Shown piece after piece: positions 26,279 to 33,837 of a stretch of 64,000 nt of DNA. Both the position numbers and the translations under genes were made by a program. Source of the stretch: Mesorhizobium huakuii (GTDB lineage Bacteria > Pseudomonadota > Alphaproteobacteria > Rhizobiales > Rhizobiaceae). Where the stretch lies: contig NZ_BSNY01000005.1 of assembly GCF_030160235.1 (NCBI RefSeq), positions 1 through 64,000 of the forward strand, read 5' to 3'. The first letter of the stretch is position 1. The number at the start of each line of letters is the position of its first letter. The notes beneath the pieces are model-generated. The model did no database searches. It was not told where the DNA came from and was given only the letters and a program-made list of their open reading frames with translations.

Positions 26279-26318
26279 GAACTATGAGCAGCCAATTCGA
26301 GCAAGATGAGGTCTGATT

Positions 26319-27422
26319 ATGGCTAGTGAATCCAACCAGGTCATCCAACGGCTGTTCCAGCGCTTCTTCAGGGACGAGCTGGCGGGTTTGTCGCCGGCTG
26401 ACCGCGCCGCTTTCGAGAGCGAATTCGAGGGTCGTTACGGGGAATTGCTTGATCGCTCGTCCAGTGCCACGACCACCAGTTTCGCCGATCTGGTCGGCTT
26501 CGGCGACGGACCGATCAAGCCGTTCGATTCGCTGCAGATGCCGCTGCTGCGCAACGATTTCGACGAATCGATCATACCGCCGCAGCTTCAGGCGTCGGCC
26601 GAGCTCTACTACATCTACCAGATGGACCGCATGAAGCTGTTCCAGGTGGTCGATGTGCTGCGCCGGCTGTTCCAGAACGGCCAAATCCGCATCCAGCGCG
26701 GCCCCGGCGCGCGCGGGCTCTACATCCTCGAGAAATGGCGCCCGATCCGCTACAAGCGCCGCGACCGGCTGATCGCCTATCGACGCGTCTTCAACTACGG
26801 TCGCGCTCCGGTGCCTGCCGGAGCCATCGTCAACCGCAGCTTCCACTTCCAGCTGGTCGCCTTCATGAATGCGATGTCGCAGTACTTCCAGGATCTGACC
26901 ATCGGTCAGGTTATTCGCGGCAGCTCCACCATCAACGACCGGCCTTTCGCAGCACTGGCCACGGTGCAGCGCGTCGGCACCGACCTGCGCTATCATCTCG
27001 ACCGTTCGAGCTATGGCAACATCCTGGCCCTGACCCGTGAAACCGGACAGTACGTACAGCAGATCTTCGAGCTGTTCGACGCACCGGACATCAAGAAATC
27101 CTTCGATGCCAACACCAAATGGGACGTTATCGAAGCCGTCGCCAACCGTCATCTGGGCGGCGCTACCGAGATGTCGGAACGCGCCAAGATGGCCGATGCG
27201 GGGCGCAGAATCCTGCAATACATTGCTGAAAACGATTTCCGCACGACGATCACGCCCGAGGAGTTCGACGCGGACGCCAAGAAGATGGGCGCGCAGGCCG
27301 ACGCATGGCTGGCGGCCTACCGGCTGACACGTGAAGGGCGGCGCTTCCCCGGCCTCGACGGCGATCGTGTGCACTGGTCGTATGGGCTGAACCGCAACAC
27401 CGCGTCGCGAATAGCCGCCTGA
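26319..27422 (+). CDS. Protein of unknown family (367 aa)
   Basis: The 367-residue protein has N-terminal Q-R-L-F-Q-R-F-F-R-D-E-L-A-G-L-S-P and a basic middle part (Y-I-L-E-K-W-R-P-I-R-Y-K-R-R-D-R) with many aromatic residues, followed by helical segments. It has no signal peptide and no known motif. Tyr, Arg and Phe are frequent, as in proteins that bind nucleic acids or assemble into larger particles, but no function can be assigned. It sits 40 bases after the preceding gene in the operon. Confidence 0.65.
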   Translation: MASESNQVIQRLFQRFFRDELAGLSPADRAAFESEFEGRYGELLDRSSSATTTSFADLVGFGDGPIKPFDSLQMPLLRNDFDESIIPPQLQASAELYYIYQMDRMKLFQVVDVLRRLFQNGQIRIQRGPGARGLYILEKWRPIRYKRRDRLIAYRRVFNYGRAPVPAGAIVNRSFHFQLVAFMNAMSQYFQDLTIGQVIRGSSTINDRPFAALATVQRVGTDLRYHLDRSSYGNILALTRETGQYVQQIFELFDAPDIKKSFDANTKWDVIEAVANRHLGGATEMSERAKMADAGRRILQYIAENDFRTTITPEEFDADAKKMGAQADAWLAAYRLTREGRRFPGLDGDRVHWSYGLNRNTASRIAA

Positions 27423-27452
27423 ACCGTTCGCCGGGACTGAAGGGTGTCTGCG

Positions 27453-28289
27453 ATGGACCACCAACTTGCTCTTGCGGGGCGTTTCGCGGCCAAGCCGCCG
27501 AACATCGTCATCGACGCCCCGCTGGCGCTGTCGCCGATGGGGCTGCTTGTGACGGTAACGCTTTCGCAATCAGCGCGGGTGTGGCTGCCGCGCGGCTTCT
27601 ATACCTTGCTCGACAACGACGAATACTATCGCCGCCGGCCCGATCAGATGGGAGGCGGATGGCTTGCCCCCGGCACGCGCGATGCCATCCTCAAGGAACT
27701 GACCCTGGAACTCGAACCATGGCGCCGGGCGTGGCAGAACGGCCGCCTCTCATCCCGGGTGCACTGGATCGGCGACGCCCAGTATGAAAGCGCGCTGCCC
27801 GAGCGTGAGGAAACAGCCCTGTTACCGCGCTTTGAAGGCTGCTGCGCCGCGCTTGAAACACGTCTTGGCGATGTGGCCGGCACCGCCGCTCCGCTCGACG
27901 AATGCGCGCGAGACGTGGTCGCGCTCTCCGCCGCGCTTCAGCCCGACAGCACCTATATTCTCACCATCGCCGGCAATGACGGCGCCAGGCCGCCATTGTG
28001 CGACTATCTAGAGCGGCTGGCATTTCCCACCAAACGCCATCCTGGAGCAATCCCCGGATGGTCCGGCCCGGCGCTGTGGCCCGCTGCGGCTCCAATCGCA
28101 GCGAGCGGCCGCAAGGCCGCGATCGTGCAGGTGGTCGCCCCGGTCATCCTGGCGCTGCCCGACGGATGGAGCGAGACCGACTGGGCGCTGGAAGATCCGG
28201 CCGACCACGATGACGGGACGCCGGACGATCCCTGGCGCAATGCCTGCGCGCTCTGGTACGATGTGGTGCCGGCGGAGGCCGCGGCATGA
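27453..28289 (+). CDS. Protein of unknown family (278 aa)
   Basis: The 278-residue protein begins M-D-H-Q-L-A-L-A-G-R-F-A-A-K-P-P and includes a proline-flanked beta-like stretch (L-L-V-T-V-T-L-S-Q-S-A-R-V-W-L-P). Several Trp-rich loops follow, with an acidic C-terminus (D-P-A-D-H-D-D-G-T-P-D-D-P-W). I chose ATG 27453 because AAGGGTG lies eight bases upstream. A GTG nine bases earlier is the alternative. Its stop overlaps the next start by four bases, indicating coupled translation. No known domain was recognised. Confidence 0.65.
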   Translation: MDHQLALAGRFAAKPPNIVIDAPLALSPMGLLVTVTLSQSARVWLPRGFYTLLDNDEYYRRRPDQMGGGWLAPGTRDAILKELTLELEPWRRAWQNGRLSSRVHWIGDAQYESALPEREETALLPRFEGCCAALETRLGDVAGTAAPLDECARDVVALSAALQPDSTYILTIAGNDGARPPLCDYLERLAFPTKRHPGAIPGWSGPALWPAAAPIAASGRKAAIVQVVAPVILALPDGWSETDWALEDPADHDDGTPDDPWRNACALWYDVVPAEAAA

Positions 28290-29320
28290 AACCGCCTCGC
28301 ATCCTCCCCGTGCACGGGCTGCGCACCAATGCGTGCGACCTGGTGATGATCAGCGTCGCCGGACAAGTGGCATCGCCGACCGAGAGGGGCACGCCGTGGC
28401 GCATCGGTTACGACGGCAGGCCGCGCTCGCTGCCGGGCACCGGCGGCATCGTGCTCAACCATCGCGTGGGCGACCCCTGCGTCGGGTTGGCCGGCGACCA
28501 TGTCGAACCGGCCGTGTCGATCCGCAATGAAGCGCGTGCCGCCGGCGGCAACCCCGACGCCGCCAACCAGGCGCTGCAGAGCTATTCCTGCGTCGGCAAC
28601 CACGCCATCGTCACATCGGGACGCGCGGCCGGCGCACGCGGGGTGGTGACCGGCAAGCATGGCGGCGTCGACACCGTGCTGATCGACTTTCCGCTGCCGG
28701 CGATGCGGCAGATGGCGATCGGCGACCGCATCCAGGTCTGGGCCTACGGGCTTGGCCTGCGCCTGACCGACTATCCCGACGTCGCGATCTGGAACTGCTC
28801 GCCAAGGCTGCTGGCGCGCTGGCGCCCGGTCGAGCGCAACGGCAGGATCCACGTCAAGGTGACGCACCGCATCCCTGCCCGCGTCATGGGCTCGGGTCTC
28901 GGCCGCAACAATGTGCTGCGCGGCGACTACGACATCCAGATGTCCGATCCCGGCATGGTGCGGCGCTACAAGCTCGGATCGCTGCGCTTCGGCGACATTG
29001 TCGGCATCATGGATGCCGACAACCGCTACGGCCGGTCGCGGCTTGGAGGGCATGTGTCGGTTGGCGTCATCGTGCACAGCGACAGCACCGTCGCCGGTCA
29101 CGGCCCGGGCGTCGTCTCGCTGCTTTCAGCGCCGGCCTCGATTCTCCAGCTGGAGCTCAGCCCGGACGCCAACATCGCGCGCTACCTGGACATTCGCCCA
29201 CCCCGACCGGCACGGCCGTCCTTTCCCTTGCCGACCGTCGAGCAAAGGGAACGAACCGTGGCAAGGCTGCGCCGGCGGGCGACGGCGTCGGACGCAAGCA
29301 TGGTGGCCGGATCCGGCTAG
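28286..29320 (+). CDS. DUF4438 domain protein
   Basis: The 344-residue protein has the hallmarks of DUF4438, a structurally characterised but functionally unassigned family: N-N-V-L-R-G-D-Y-D-I-Q, R-F-G-D-I-V-G-I-M-D-A-D-N-R-Y-G-R, and V-G-V-I-V-H-S-D-S-T-V-A-G-H-G-P-G-V near the C-terminal third. The N-terminus contains a proline-rich start (M-K-P-P-R-I-L-P-V-H-G-L). The H-S-D and G-H-G-P-G motifs look like a ligand or metal site. It overlaps the preceding gene by four bases. In other bacteria the family occurs as a lone gene. Here it is part of a larger operon. Confidence 0.8.
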   Translation: MKPPRILPVHGLRTNACDLVMISVAGQVASPTERGTPWRIGYDGRPRSLPGTGGIVLNHRVGDPCVGLAGDHVEPAVSIRNEARAAGGNPDAANQALQSYSCVGNHAIVTSGRAAGARGVVTGKHGGVDTVLIDFPLPAMRQMAIGDRIQVWAYGLGLRLTDYPDVAIWNCSPRLLARWRPVERNGRIHVKVTHRIPARVMGSGLGRNNVLRGDYDIQMSDPGMVRRYKLGSLRFGDIVGIMDADNRYGRSRLGGHVSVGVIVHSDSTVAGHGPGVVSLLSAPASILQLELSPDANIARYLDIRPPRPARPSFPLPTVEQRERTVARLRRRATASDASMVAGSG

Positions 29321-29364
29321 ATCCGAGCCCGAGCGGAGAAACGAGCTACGAGAAAGGGATCGGC

Positions 29365-30066
29365 ATGTCATATCTCGACGAACAACTCGACGCGCTGGTC
29401 AACGAGGCGGCGCAAACAGTCGCTCACCGCTCGCCATGCGGCTGCGCCCGCTGTCGCCGGCAGCAGGGCTTTCGCGCCGTCGAGGTCAGGCGCCGGCATT
29501 TTCCGAGCTGCGGCTGCGGCAGCTGCGGAGACGTCGCTTCCTTCGATGAGACAGCCATACGGCGCGGGCGTAGCCCGAGGCCGGCGCGCGGCCAGACCTC
29601 GGTGCGGGCACGCGGCTCACAACTGCCGGGCTGGCGCGGCTGGACGCCGCCGGTCTCGCTGGCTGCGATCGACGCGGCGCGCACCGCGGCGAGCCGGGGC
29701 GGACATGTCGATGCCTTGCTGCGGCCGTTCCTGGCGCCGGGGCCGCAGGTCTATCGTATCACCCGCGCCGGCATAGACCGCGACCGGCCGCTCAGCATAG
29801 GCATGACCAAGGGCAACAATTCGATCGCGCAGAGAATTATCGAACACTACCGGCAGCCGAGCCGGGCCGACCCCCGGGTAAACACCGCGATCCGCAATCT
29901 GCAGCCCGGCCAGATCCTGGTCCAGGCAGCACGGCTCACCCGCCAGGCCATGCATCCAAGGCGGGCCAGGAACTACGAAGGCTGGCTGCAGGACCGGGAG
30001 CGCCCGCTGCTCTACGACCCCAACAGCACGACATTCGATGAAATGGCGCTGATGCGCAGCAATTGA
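29365..30066 (+). CDS. Cys-rich protein with GIY-YIG-like C-terminal region
   Basis: The N-terminal 60 residues hold a cysteine cluster (S-P-C-G-C-A-R-C-R-R, then S-C-G-C-G-S-C-G-D), probably a zinc-binding module. The C-terminal part reads V-Y-R-I-T-R-A-G-I-D-R-D-R-P-L-S-I-G-M-T-K, then I-A-Q-R-I-I-E-H-Y, and ends E-G-W-L-Q-D-R-E-R-P-L-L-Y-D-P-N-S. This order (Tyr-x-Ile, Ile-Gly-x-Thr, Arg-x5-His, late Glu and Asn) resembles a diverged GIY-YIG endonuclease fold. The GIY-YIG match is tentative. Its place in the operon follows the DUF4438 gene by 44 bases. Confidence 0.6.
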   Translation: MSYLDEQLDALVNEAAQTVAHRSPCGCARCRRQQGFRAVEVRRRHFPSCGCGSCGDVASFDETAIRRGRSPRPARGQTSVRARGSQLPGWRGWTPPVSLAAIDAARTAASRGGHVDALLRPFLAPGPQVYRITRAGIDRDRPLSIGMTKGNNSIAQRIIEHYRQPSRADPRVNTAIRNLQPGQILVQAARLTRQAMHPRRARNYEGWLQDRERPLLYDPNSTTFDEMALMRSN

Positions 30067-30081
30067 ACCAAGGAGATTACC

Positions 30082-30438
30082 ATGCACGGGCAAGTCGCAA
30101 CTCATGCAAGGTCGGTATGGGCCGACCTCGACGCCATCGTTCTCCAGGAGGTCAAAGCGCTGCGCGCCGCGTCGCCGCGCCCAGCTGAAATACCCTTCGG
30201 TTCCGACGAGGAATTCATGGATCGCGCCGCGGCCTATCTCGAAGGCCGCGGCGACGAGGCTCATCTTCTGATGGAGCGCCTGCGAGGTCTGCTTGGCCTC
30301 ACCGCAAGTGCTGCCGCGGATCAGACCGAGACGCCGCAGGGACCTGTGCATGAAGGTGGGATCGACGATGCGGCACAACCGGGAGCCATGCCCGCGGATG
30401 CCGCATCGCCGGGGGCCGAACACGAGCAAGAGACATGA
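30082..30438 (+). CDS. Small acidic protein of unknown function
   Basis: The 118-residue protein has a helical N-terminal 75 residues (V-W-A-D-L-D-A-I-V-L-Q-E-V-K-A-L-R, then D-R-A-A-A-Y-L-E-G-R-G-D-E-A) and a disordered acidic tail rich in Ala, Glu and Pro. The stop overlaps the protease start by four bases. It could be a small partner or inhibitor of the adjoining serine protease, a guess based on the coupling only. Confidence 0.6.
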   Translation: MHGQVATHARSVWADLDAIVLQEVKALRAASPRPAEIPFGSDEEFMDRAAAYLEGRGDEAHLLMERLRGLLGLTASAAADQTETPQGPVHEGGIDDAAQPGAMPADAASPGAEHEQET

Positions 30439-31250
30439 TGCTGTTCTCGCCCGCGCCCTTCGAACTCGACCGGCTGGCGGACGAGGCGGACTATGCGGTG
30501 GTTGGGCCGACCGACGGGCGTGCCAGGGTCACCCACACCAACCGCTTTCCGCATAGCGCGGTCTGCCACATCGAGCGCGATTTCGGCGACGGCAGGTTGA
30601 CCGGCTGTACCGCCTTCCTGATTTCGCCGACGCGGCTGTTGACCGCGGCGCACTGCATCACCAGTCCGATCCGGCAGCGGCTTGGCCTGCCCAATCTCGC
30701 CGTGCGCATTCGCGTCACACCGGGTCGGGCCTCGCGTGACGCGCGGCCCTTCGGCTGGCAGTGGGCCAAGCAATGGCACGTCAACCCGCCTTACCGCAAT
30801 CGTCCGTCAGGCCTGCACGATGTCGGGTTGATCGAGCTTGAGCGGCCGTTTTCGCCGTCGCCCGGACACTTCCAGCTCTGGTCACCGAACCGTCAGGACC
30901 TCGAGAGGCTTCGCACCACGCGTCTGCTGCATATTTCGGGTTATCCGGCCGACAAGCCGGACGGCACGCAATGGGAGCATTCCGAGCGCCTGGACCGGAT
31001 CACCGAACGGCAGGTCTTCTATAGTGTCGATACCTGTCCGGGACACAGCGGCGCTCCAGTCTGGATCCATCGCCAACAGGCCGGCGCACCGGTGGTGATC
31101 GCGGTTCACACCGCCGGTCCACGTCCACATTCGGGCGGGGCCTGGGGATGCCGGCCCGGGGTGCCGCTTGCCCCAGCGGGCCTGTTCAACCGGGGCGTCA
31201 GGCTGACCCCCGACCTTTTGCGCTCGATCCGCACCGGATTCAGGCGCTGA
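30435..31250 (+). CDS. Trypsin-fold serine protease
   Basis: The 271-residue protein has the full chymotrypsin-type triad: His73 (L-L-T-A-A-H-C), Asp129 (L-H-D-V-G-L-I) and Ser205 (C-P-G-H-S-G-A-P-V-W). The pattern resembles S1B glutamyl-endopeptidase-like proteases. No signal peptide precedes the domain, and the first 40 residues could be a prosegment. It overlaps the acidic gene before it and ends the operon. Together with the HExxH protein it gives the operon two proteases of different classes. Family S1 proteases normally act outside the cytoplasm, so an unrecognised export route or cytosolic role is needed. Confidence 0.85.
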   Translation: MMLFSPAPFELDRLADEADYAVVGPTDGRARVTHTNRFPHSAVCHIERDFGDGRLTGCTAFLISPTRLLTAAHCITSPIRQRLGLPNLAVRIRVTPGRASRDARPFGWQWAKQWHVNPPYRNRPSGLHDVGLIELERPFSPSPGHFQLWSPNRQDLERLRTTRLLHISGYPADKPDGTQWEHSERLDRITERQVFYSVDTCPGHSGAPVWIHRQQAGAPVVIAVHTAGPRPHSGGAWGCRPGVPLAPAGLFNRGVRLTPDLLRSIRTGFRR

Positions 31251-31433
31251 CCGGTGAAAATTGACGACCCAATGATAATTTTTTGGAATGCTAATATTTC
31301 GAAAAGTGCTATAGTCCAACCTATCTATGCAGCATTCATACTGGTCGCGCCGGGGTTCGGCGGCGCGGCAGTTTTGTTGGGACGCCAGGGCTTGTGATTG
31401 TACTGAGTTTCCTGCCAACTGGGGCGTTCGGCC

Positions 31434-31931
31434 ATGATTGCACGTGCCGAGAACTTGCAGAGACTTTCCGACTTCGCTGACGAGATTTCAGCGTCACGAA
31501 AAAAGCACGATCCGGAAACGGATACTTCGAGCTTTGTCGTGAACGGCCATTCGCTGGTCGCCATCCGTTACGCGGACGACGATCGCGATGATCCAAACGG
31601 TCATACAGATCAGCGCCAGCCAGTGGGACGCATCGTGTGCGCCGGCACGCACTACCTGATTTATGATGCCGTCTATATGCCGGGCGCCACCGCTGACCTC
31701 CCGCTCCCGCTCTCGGCCGCCGAGATCTTGACCCGGCGTGAGCTGCAGATAGCCCTGCTGATCAGCGACGGAAAACTCGACAAGGAGATCGCAAGGCAGC
31801 TCGGCATCAGCGGATACACCGTACGCGAGCATATCAGGCGGATTTTCGCCAAGCTGAATATCGGTCGCCGCTCGGCGATTGCATCCTGTGTGCTGGCGGG
31901 TCGGACGGACTTTCGCCACGACGTGCGATAG
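31434..31931 (+). CDS. LuxR-type helix-turn-helix regulator
   Basis: The 165-residue protein ends in a LuxR/NarL-type HTH (about 98-155: L-T-R-R-E-L-Q-I-A-L-L-I-S-D-G-K-L-D-K-E-I-A-R-Q-L-G, then V-R-E-H-I-R-R-I-F-A-K-L-N-I). The N-terminal 85 residues form a short sensor-like region without a response-regulator phosphate site. The gene lies 183 bases downstream of the protease operon in an AT-rich patch. It may regulate that operon. This is inferred from position only. Confidence 0.8.
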   Translation: MIARAENLQRLSDFADEISASRKKHDPETDTSSFVVNGHSLVAIRYADDDRDDPNGHTDQRQPVGRIVCAGTHYLIYDAVYMPGATADLPLPLSAAEILTRRELQIALLISDGKLDKEIARQLGISGYTVREHIRRIFAKLNIGRRSAIASCVLAGRTDFRHDVR

Positions 31932-32239
31932 GGTCGGCGAACGGCTTTTTCGAGGGATCGGCACTGGGCAGCATGCCGAACGGGTCGCGCGGCTCGTCCG
32001 GGTCGGCCAGCATGTCGAACTCCCGGCAACGGCCAGTCGACTTCACCTGATTCCTGGAATAGCGCCGGAAGTCCCCAATGGCACTGTTGCCGATCAACGC
32101 GATGCTGCGGGCGCCGACCGCTTTCCGAAACGGCAAGGCCAGCGATCGGGAGATGTAATCATCTCTTCATCATTGACTAGAATTCTTGCTTCTGTAATAA
32201 ACTCGACAAAACTGGAGACTATGGATTTCGGGGAGGCCG
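31932..32239. other. Intergenic region with possible leftward gene fragment
   Basis: About 300 bases separate the LuxR and RpiR genes. On the minus strand (about 31940-32136) a frame reads F-R-R-Y-S-R-N-Q-V-K-S-T-G-R-C-R-E-F, then D-P-D-E-P-R-D-P-F-G-M-L-P, which has coding character. However, its stop lies inside the LuxR gene, and I do not recognise it. It may be a gene remnant. Confidence 0.3.
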
Positions 32240-33178
32240 ATGGCGATACGCGACGTTCTGATGCGCGGGGATCTGGCGCTGACCCCGTCGGAAGAGAAGA
32301 TCGTCCGGCTGCTCTTGACGGACTATCCGACCTCCGGCCTCGGCACCGCCTCTTCGCTTGCCCGGCGCGCAGGCGTCAGCGATCCGACAGTGGTCCGGCT
32401 GGTCGTCAAGCTCGGCTATGCAGGCTTTCCGGATTTCCAGGCAAAGCTGCTGGCCGAGGTCGAGGCCAGGCTGCATTCGCCTTTGCTGATGATGGAGGCG
32501 AAGCGCCAAAGCGCCTCCAGCGACAGCGCCGTGCTTGCCTATCTCGATTCCGTCACCGCGGCCCTGCAGAAAGCCACCGCCGCGACGCCGGTGCAAACCT
32601 ATGAGCGGGCCGCCCGCCTGCTGATGGAGGCCAGGGGCGAGATCGTGCTGGTCGGAGGCCGGTTCAGCCGCCACATCGCCGGCATGCTGGCGGGATATCT
32701 CGGGCAGTTCCGCACAGGCGTCCGCGATCTCGGCGTGCTCTCGCCCCAGTTATTCGACACGCTGGCCGACCTCGGCCGCCGCGACGTGCTCGTCGTCTTC
32801 GACTATCGCCGCTACCAGCTCGACGTCATGGCCTATGCAAGCCAGGCGGCGGCGCTCGATGTGCGCATCCTGCTTTTCACCGACCAATGGCTGTCGCCGA
32901 TATCAGACCTCGCCGAGGTCACCATTGTCAGTCCACTGGAAGTCGCCTCTCCCTACGACACGCTGGCGCCGGCGATCGCGCAAATGGAAGCGCTGACCGC
33001 CCACATCGTTTCGATGCTGGGCGAGGACGCCCGGGCGCGCATCGAGAGGATCGAGAAAGTGCGGCACGCCAATGCGGTGACGCTCGACAGCGATCCGCAA
33101 GCGAACGGCGCCCGCCAGACAGCCGGGCCACGCAAGACACCCGGACCCAAATCAGCAAGGCAGGACGACCAGGCATGA
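32240..33178 (+). CDS. RpiR/MurR-family transcriptional regulator
   Basis: An N-terminal RpiR-type HTH (about 10-75: L-T-P-S-E-E-K-I-V-R-L-L-L, A-R-R-A-G-V-S-D-P-T-V-V-R-L-V) is followed by a SIS phosphosugar-binding-like domain (about 125-260: I-V-L-V-G-G-R-F-S-R-H-I-A). In this family such regulators sense sugar phosphates or related metabolites. It is the first gene of an operon with a hydrolase, a glutamine-synthetase-like enzyme and a formylglutamate hydrolase, so its ligand is likely a nitrogen compound or its derivative. The stop overlaps the next ATG (ATGA). Confidence 0.88.
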   Translation: MAIRDVLMRGDLALTPSEEKIVRLLLTDYPTSGLGTASSLARRAGVSDPTVVRLVVKLGYAGFPDFQAKLLAEVEARLHSPLLMMEAKRQSASSDSAVLAYLDSVTAALQKATAATPVQTYERAARLLMEARGEIVLVGGRFSRHIAGMLAGYLGQFRTGVRDLGVLSPQLFDTLADLGRRDVLVVFDYRRYQLDVMAYASQAAALDVRILLFTDQWLSPISDLAEVTIVSPLEVASPYDTLAPAIAQMEALTAHIVSMLGEDARARIERIEKVRHANAVTLDSDPQANGARQTAGPRKTPGPKSARQDDQA

Positions 33179-33837
33179 CCCCAACCTTACCGAACCAGGC
33201 CTTACCCAAGCGAGACGAGGCCTTCCGTGCCGGCGAGACGGCGCTGCTGCTCGTCGACATGCAGCGCATCTGGCTGGAGCCAGGCGCCGATCCCTCGCAT
33301 CCGGAGCGCGGCCCCGACCATTATTTCTACCGGCAGACATCCTCTCAGACGATCCCCAACCAGGAACGGCTGCTGGCGGCGGCGCGGGCCAATGGCGTGG
33401 AAGTGCTACACACCATCATCCAGAGCCTGACCGAGGACGGGCGCGACCGCTCGCTCGACCACAAGCTGACGCCGATCCATGTCGCGCCCAGCCTCCCCGA
33501 AGGGCTGCCGGTGGCATCGCTGGCGCCGGTCGGCGACGAGATCATGCTGCCGAAGACCTCGTCCGGCATCTTCAACTCGACCAATGTCGACTATCTCCTG
33601 AAGAACCTTGGCATCCGCTACCTCGTCGTGGTCGGCGTGCTTACCGATCAATGCGTCGACATGACGGTGCGCGACGGCGCCGATCGTGGCTATCTCGTCA
33701 CCTGCGTGTCGGACGCCTGCGCGACCATCACCCAGGAGCGCCATGACGTCGCGCTGAAGGCCTTCGGCGGCTATTGCTGGGTCACCGACACCGACACCGT
33801 GATCGACCGTTTCAACGCTCTGGGAAAAACCGCATGA
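33175..33837 (+). CDS. Isochorismatase-family cysteine hydrolase
   Basis: This 220-residue enzyme has the family triad Asp28 (L-L-L-V-D-M-Q), Lys127 (M-L-P-K-T-S-S-G-I-F) and Cys160 (L-T-D-Q-C-V-D-M-T-V-R-D). Such enzymes hydrolyse amides or carbamates. The gene overlaps both neighbours by four bases, so the operon is translated as a coupled unit. The likely substrate is an amide or carbamoyl intermediate in the pathway shared with the glutamine-synthetase-like and formylglutamate enzymes. Confidence 0.85.
   Translation: MTPTLPNQALPKRDEAFRAGETALLLVDMQRIWLEPGADPSHPERGPDHYFYRQTSSQTIPNQERLLAAARANGVEVLHTIIQSLTEDGRDRSLDHKLTPIHVAPSLPEGLPVASLAPVGDEIMLPKTSSGIFNSTNVDYLLKNLGIRYLVVVGVLTDQCVDMTVRDGADRGYLVTCVSDACATITQERHDVALKAFGGYCWVTDTDTVIDRFNALGKTA

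Noticed and set aside
21430-31250. Phage-tail or contractile injection system as identity of the ten-gene operon
   Set aside because: No sheath, tube, baseplate, spike or AAA ATPase gene is present, and no product has the features of those parts.
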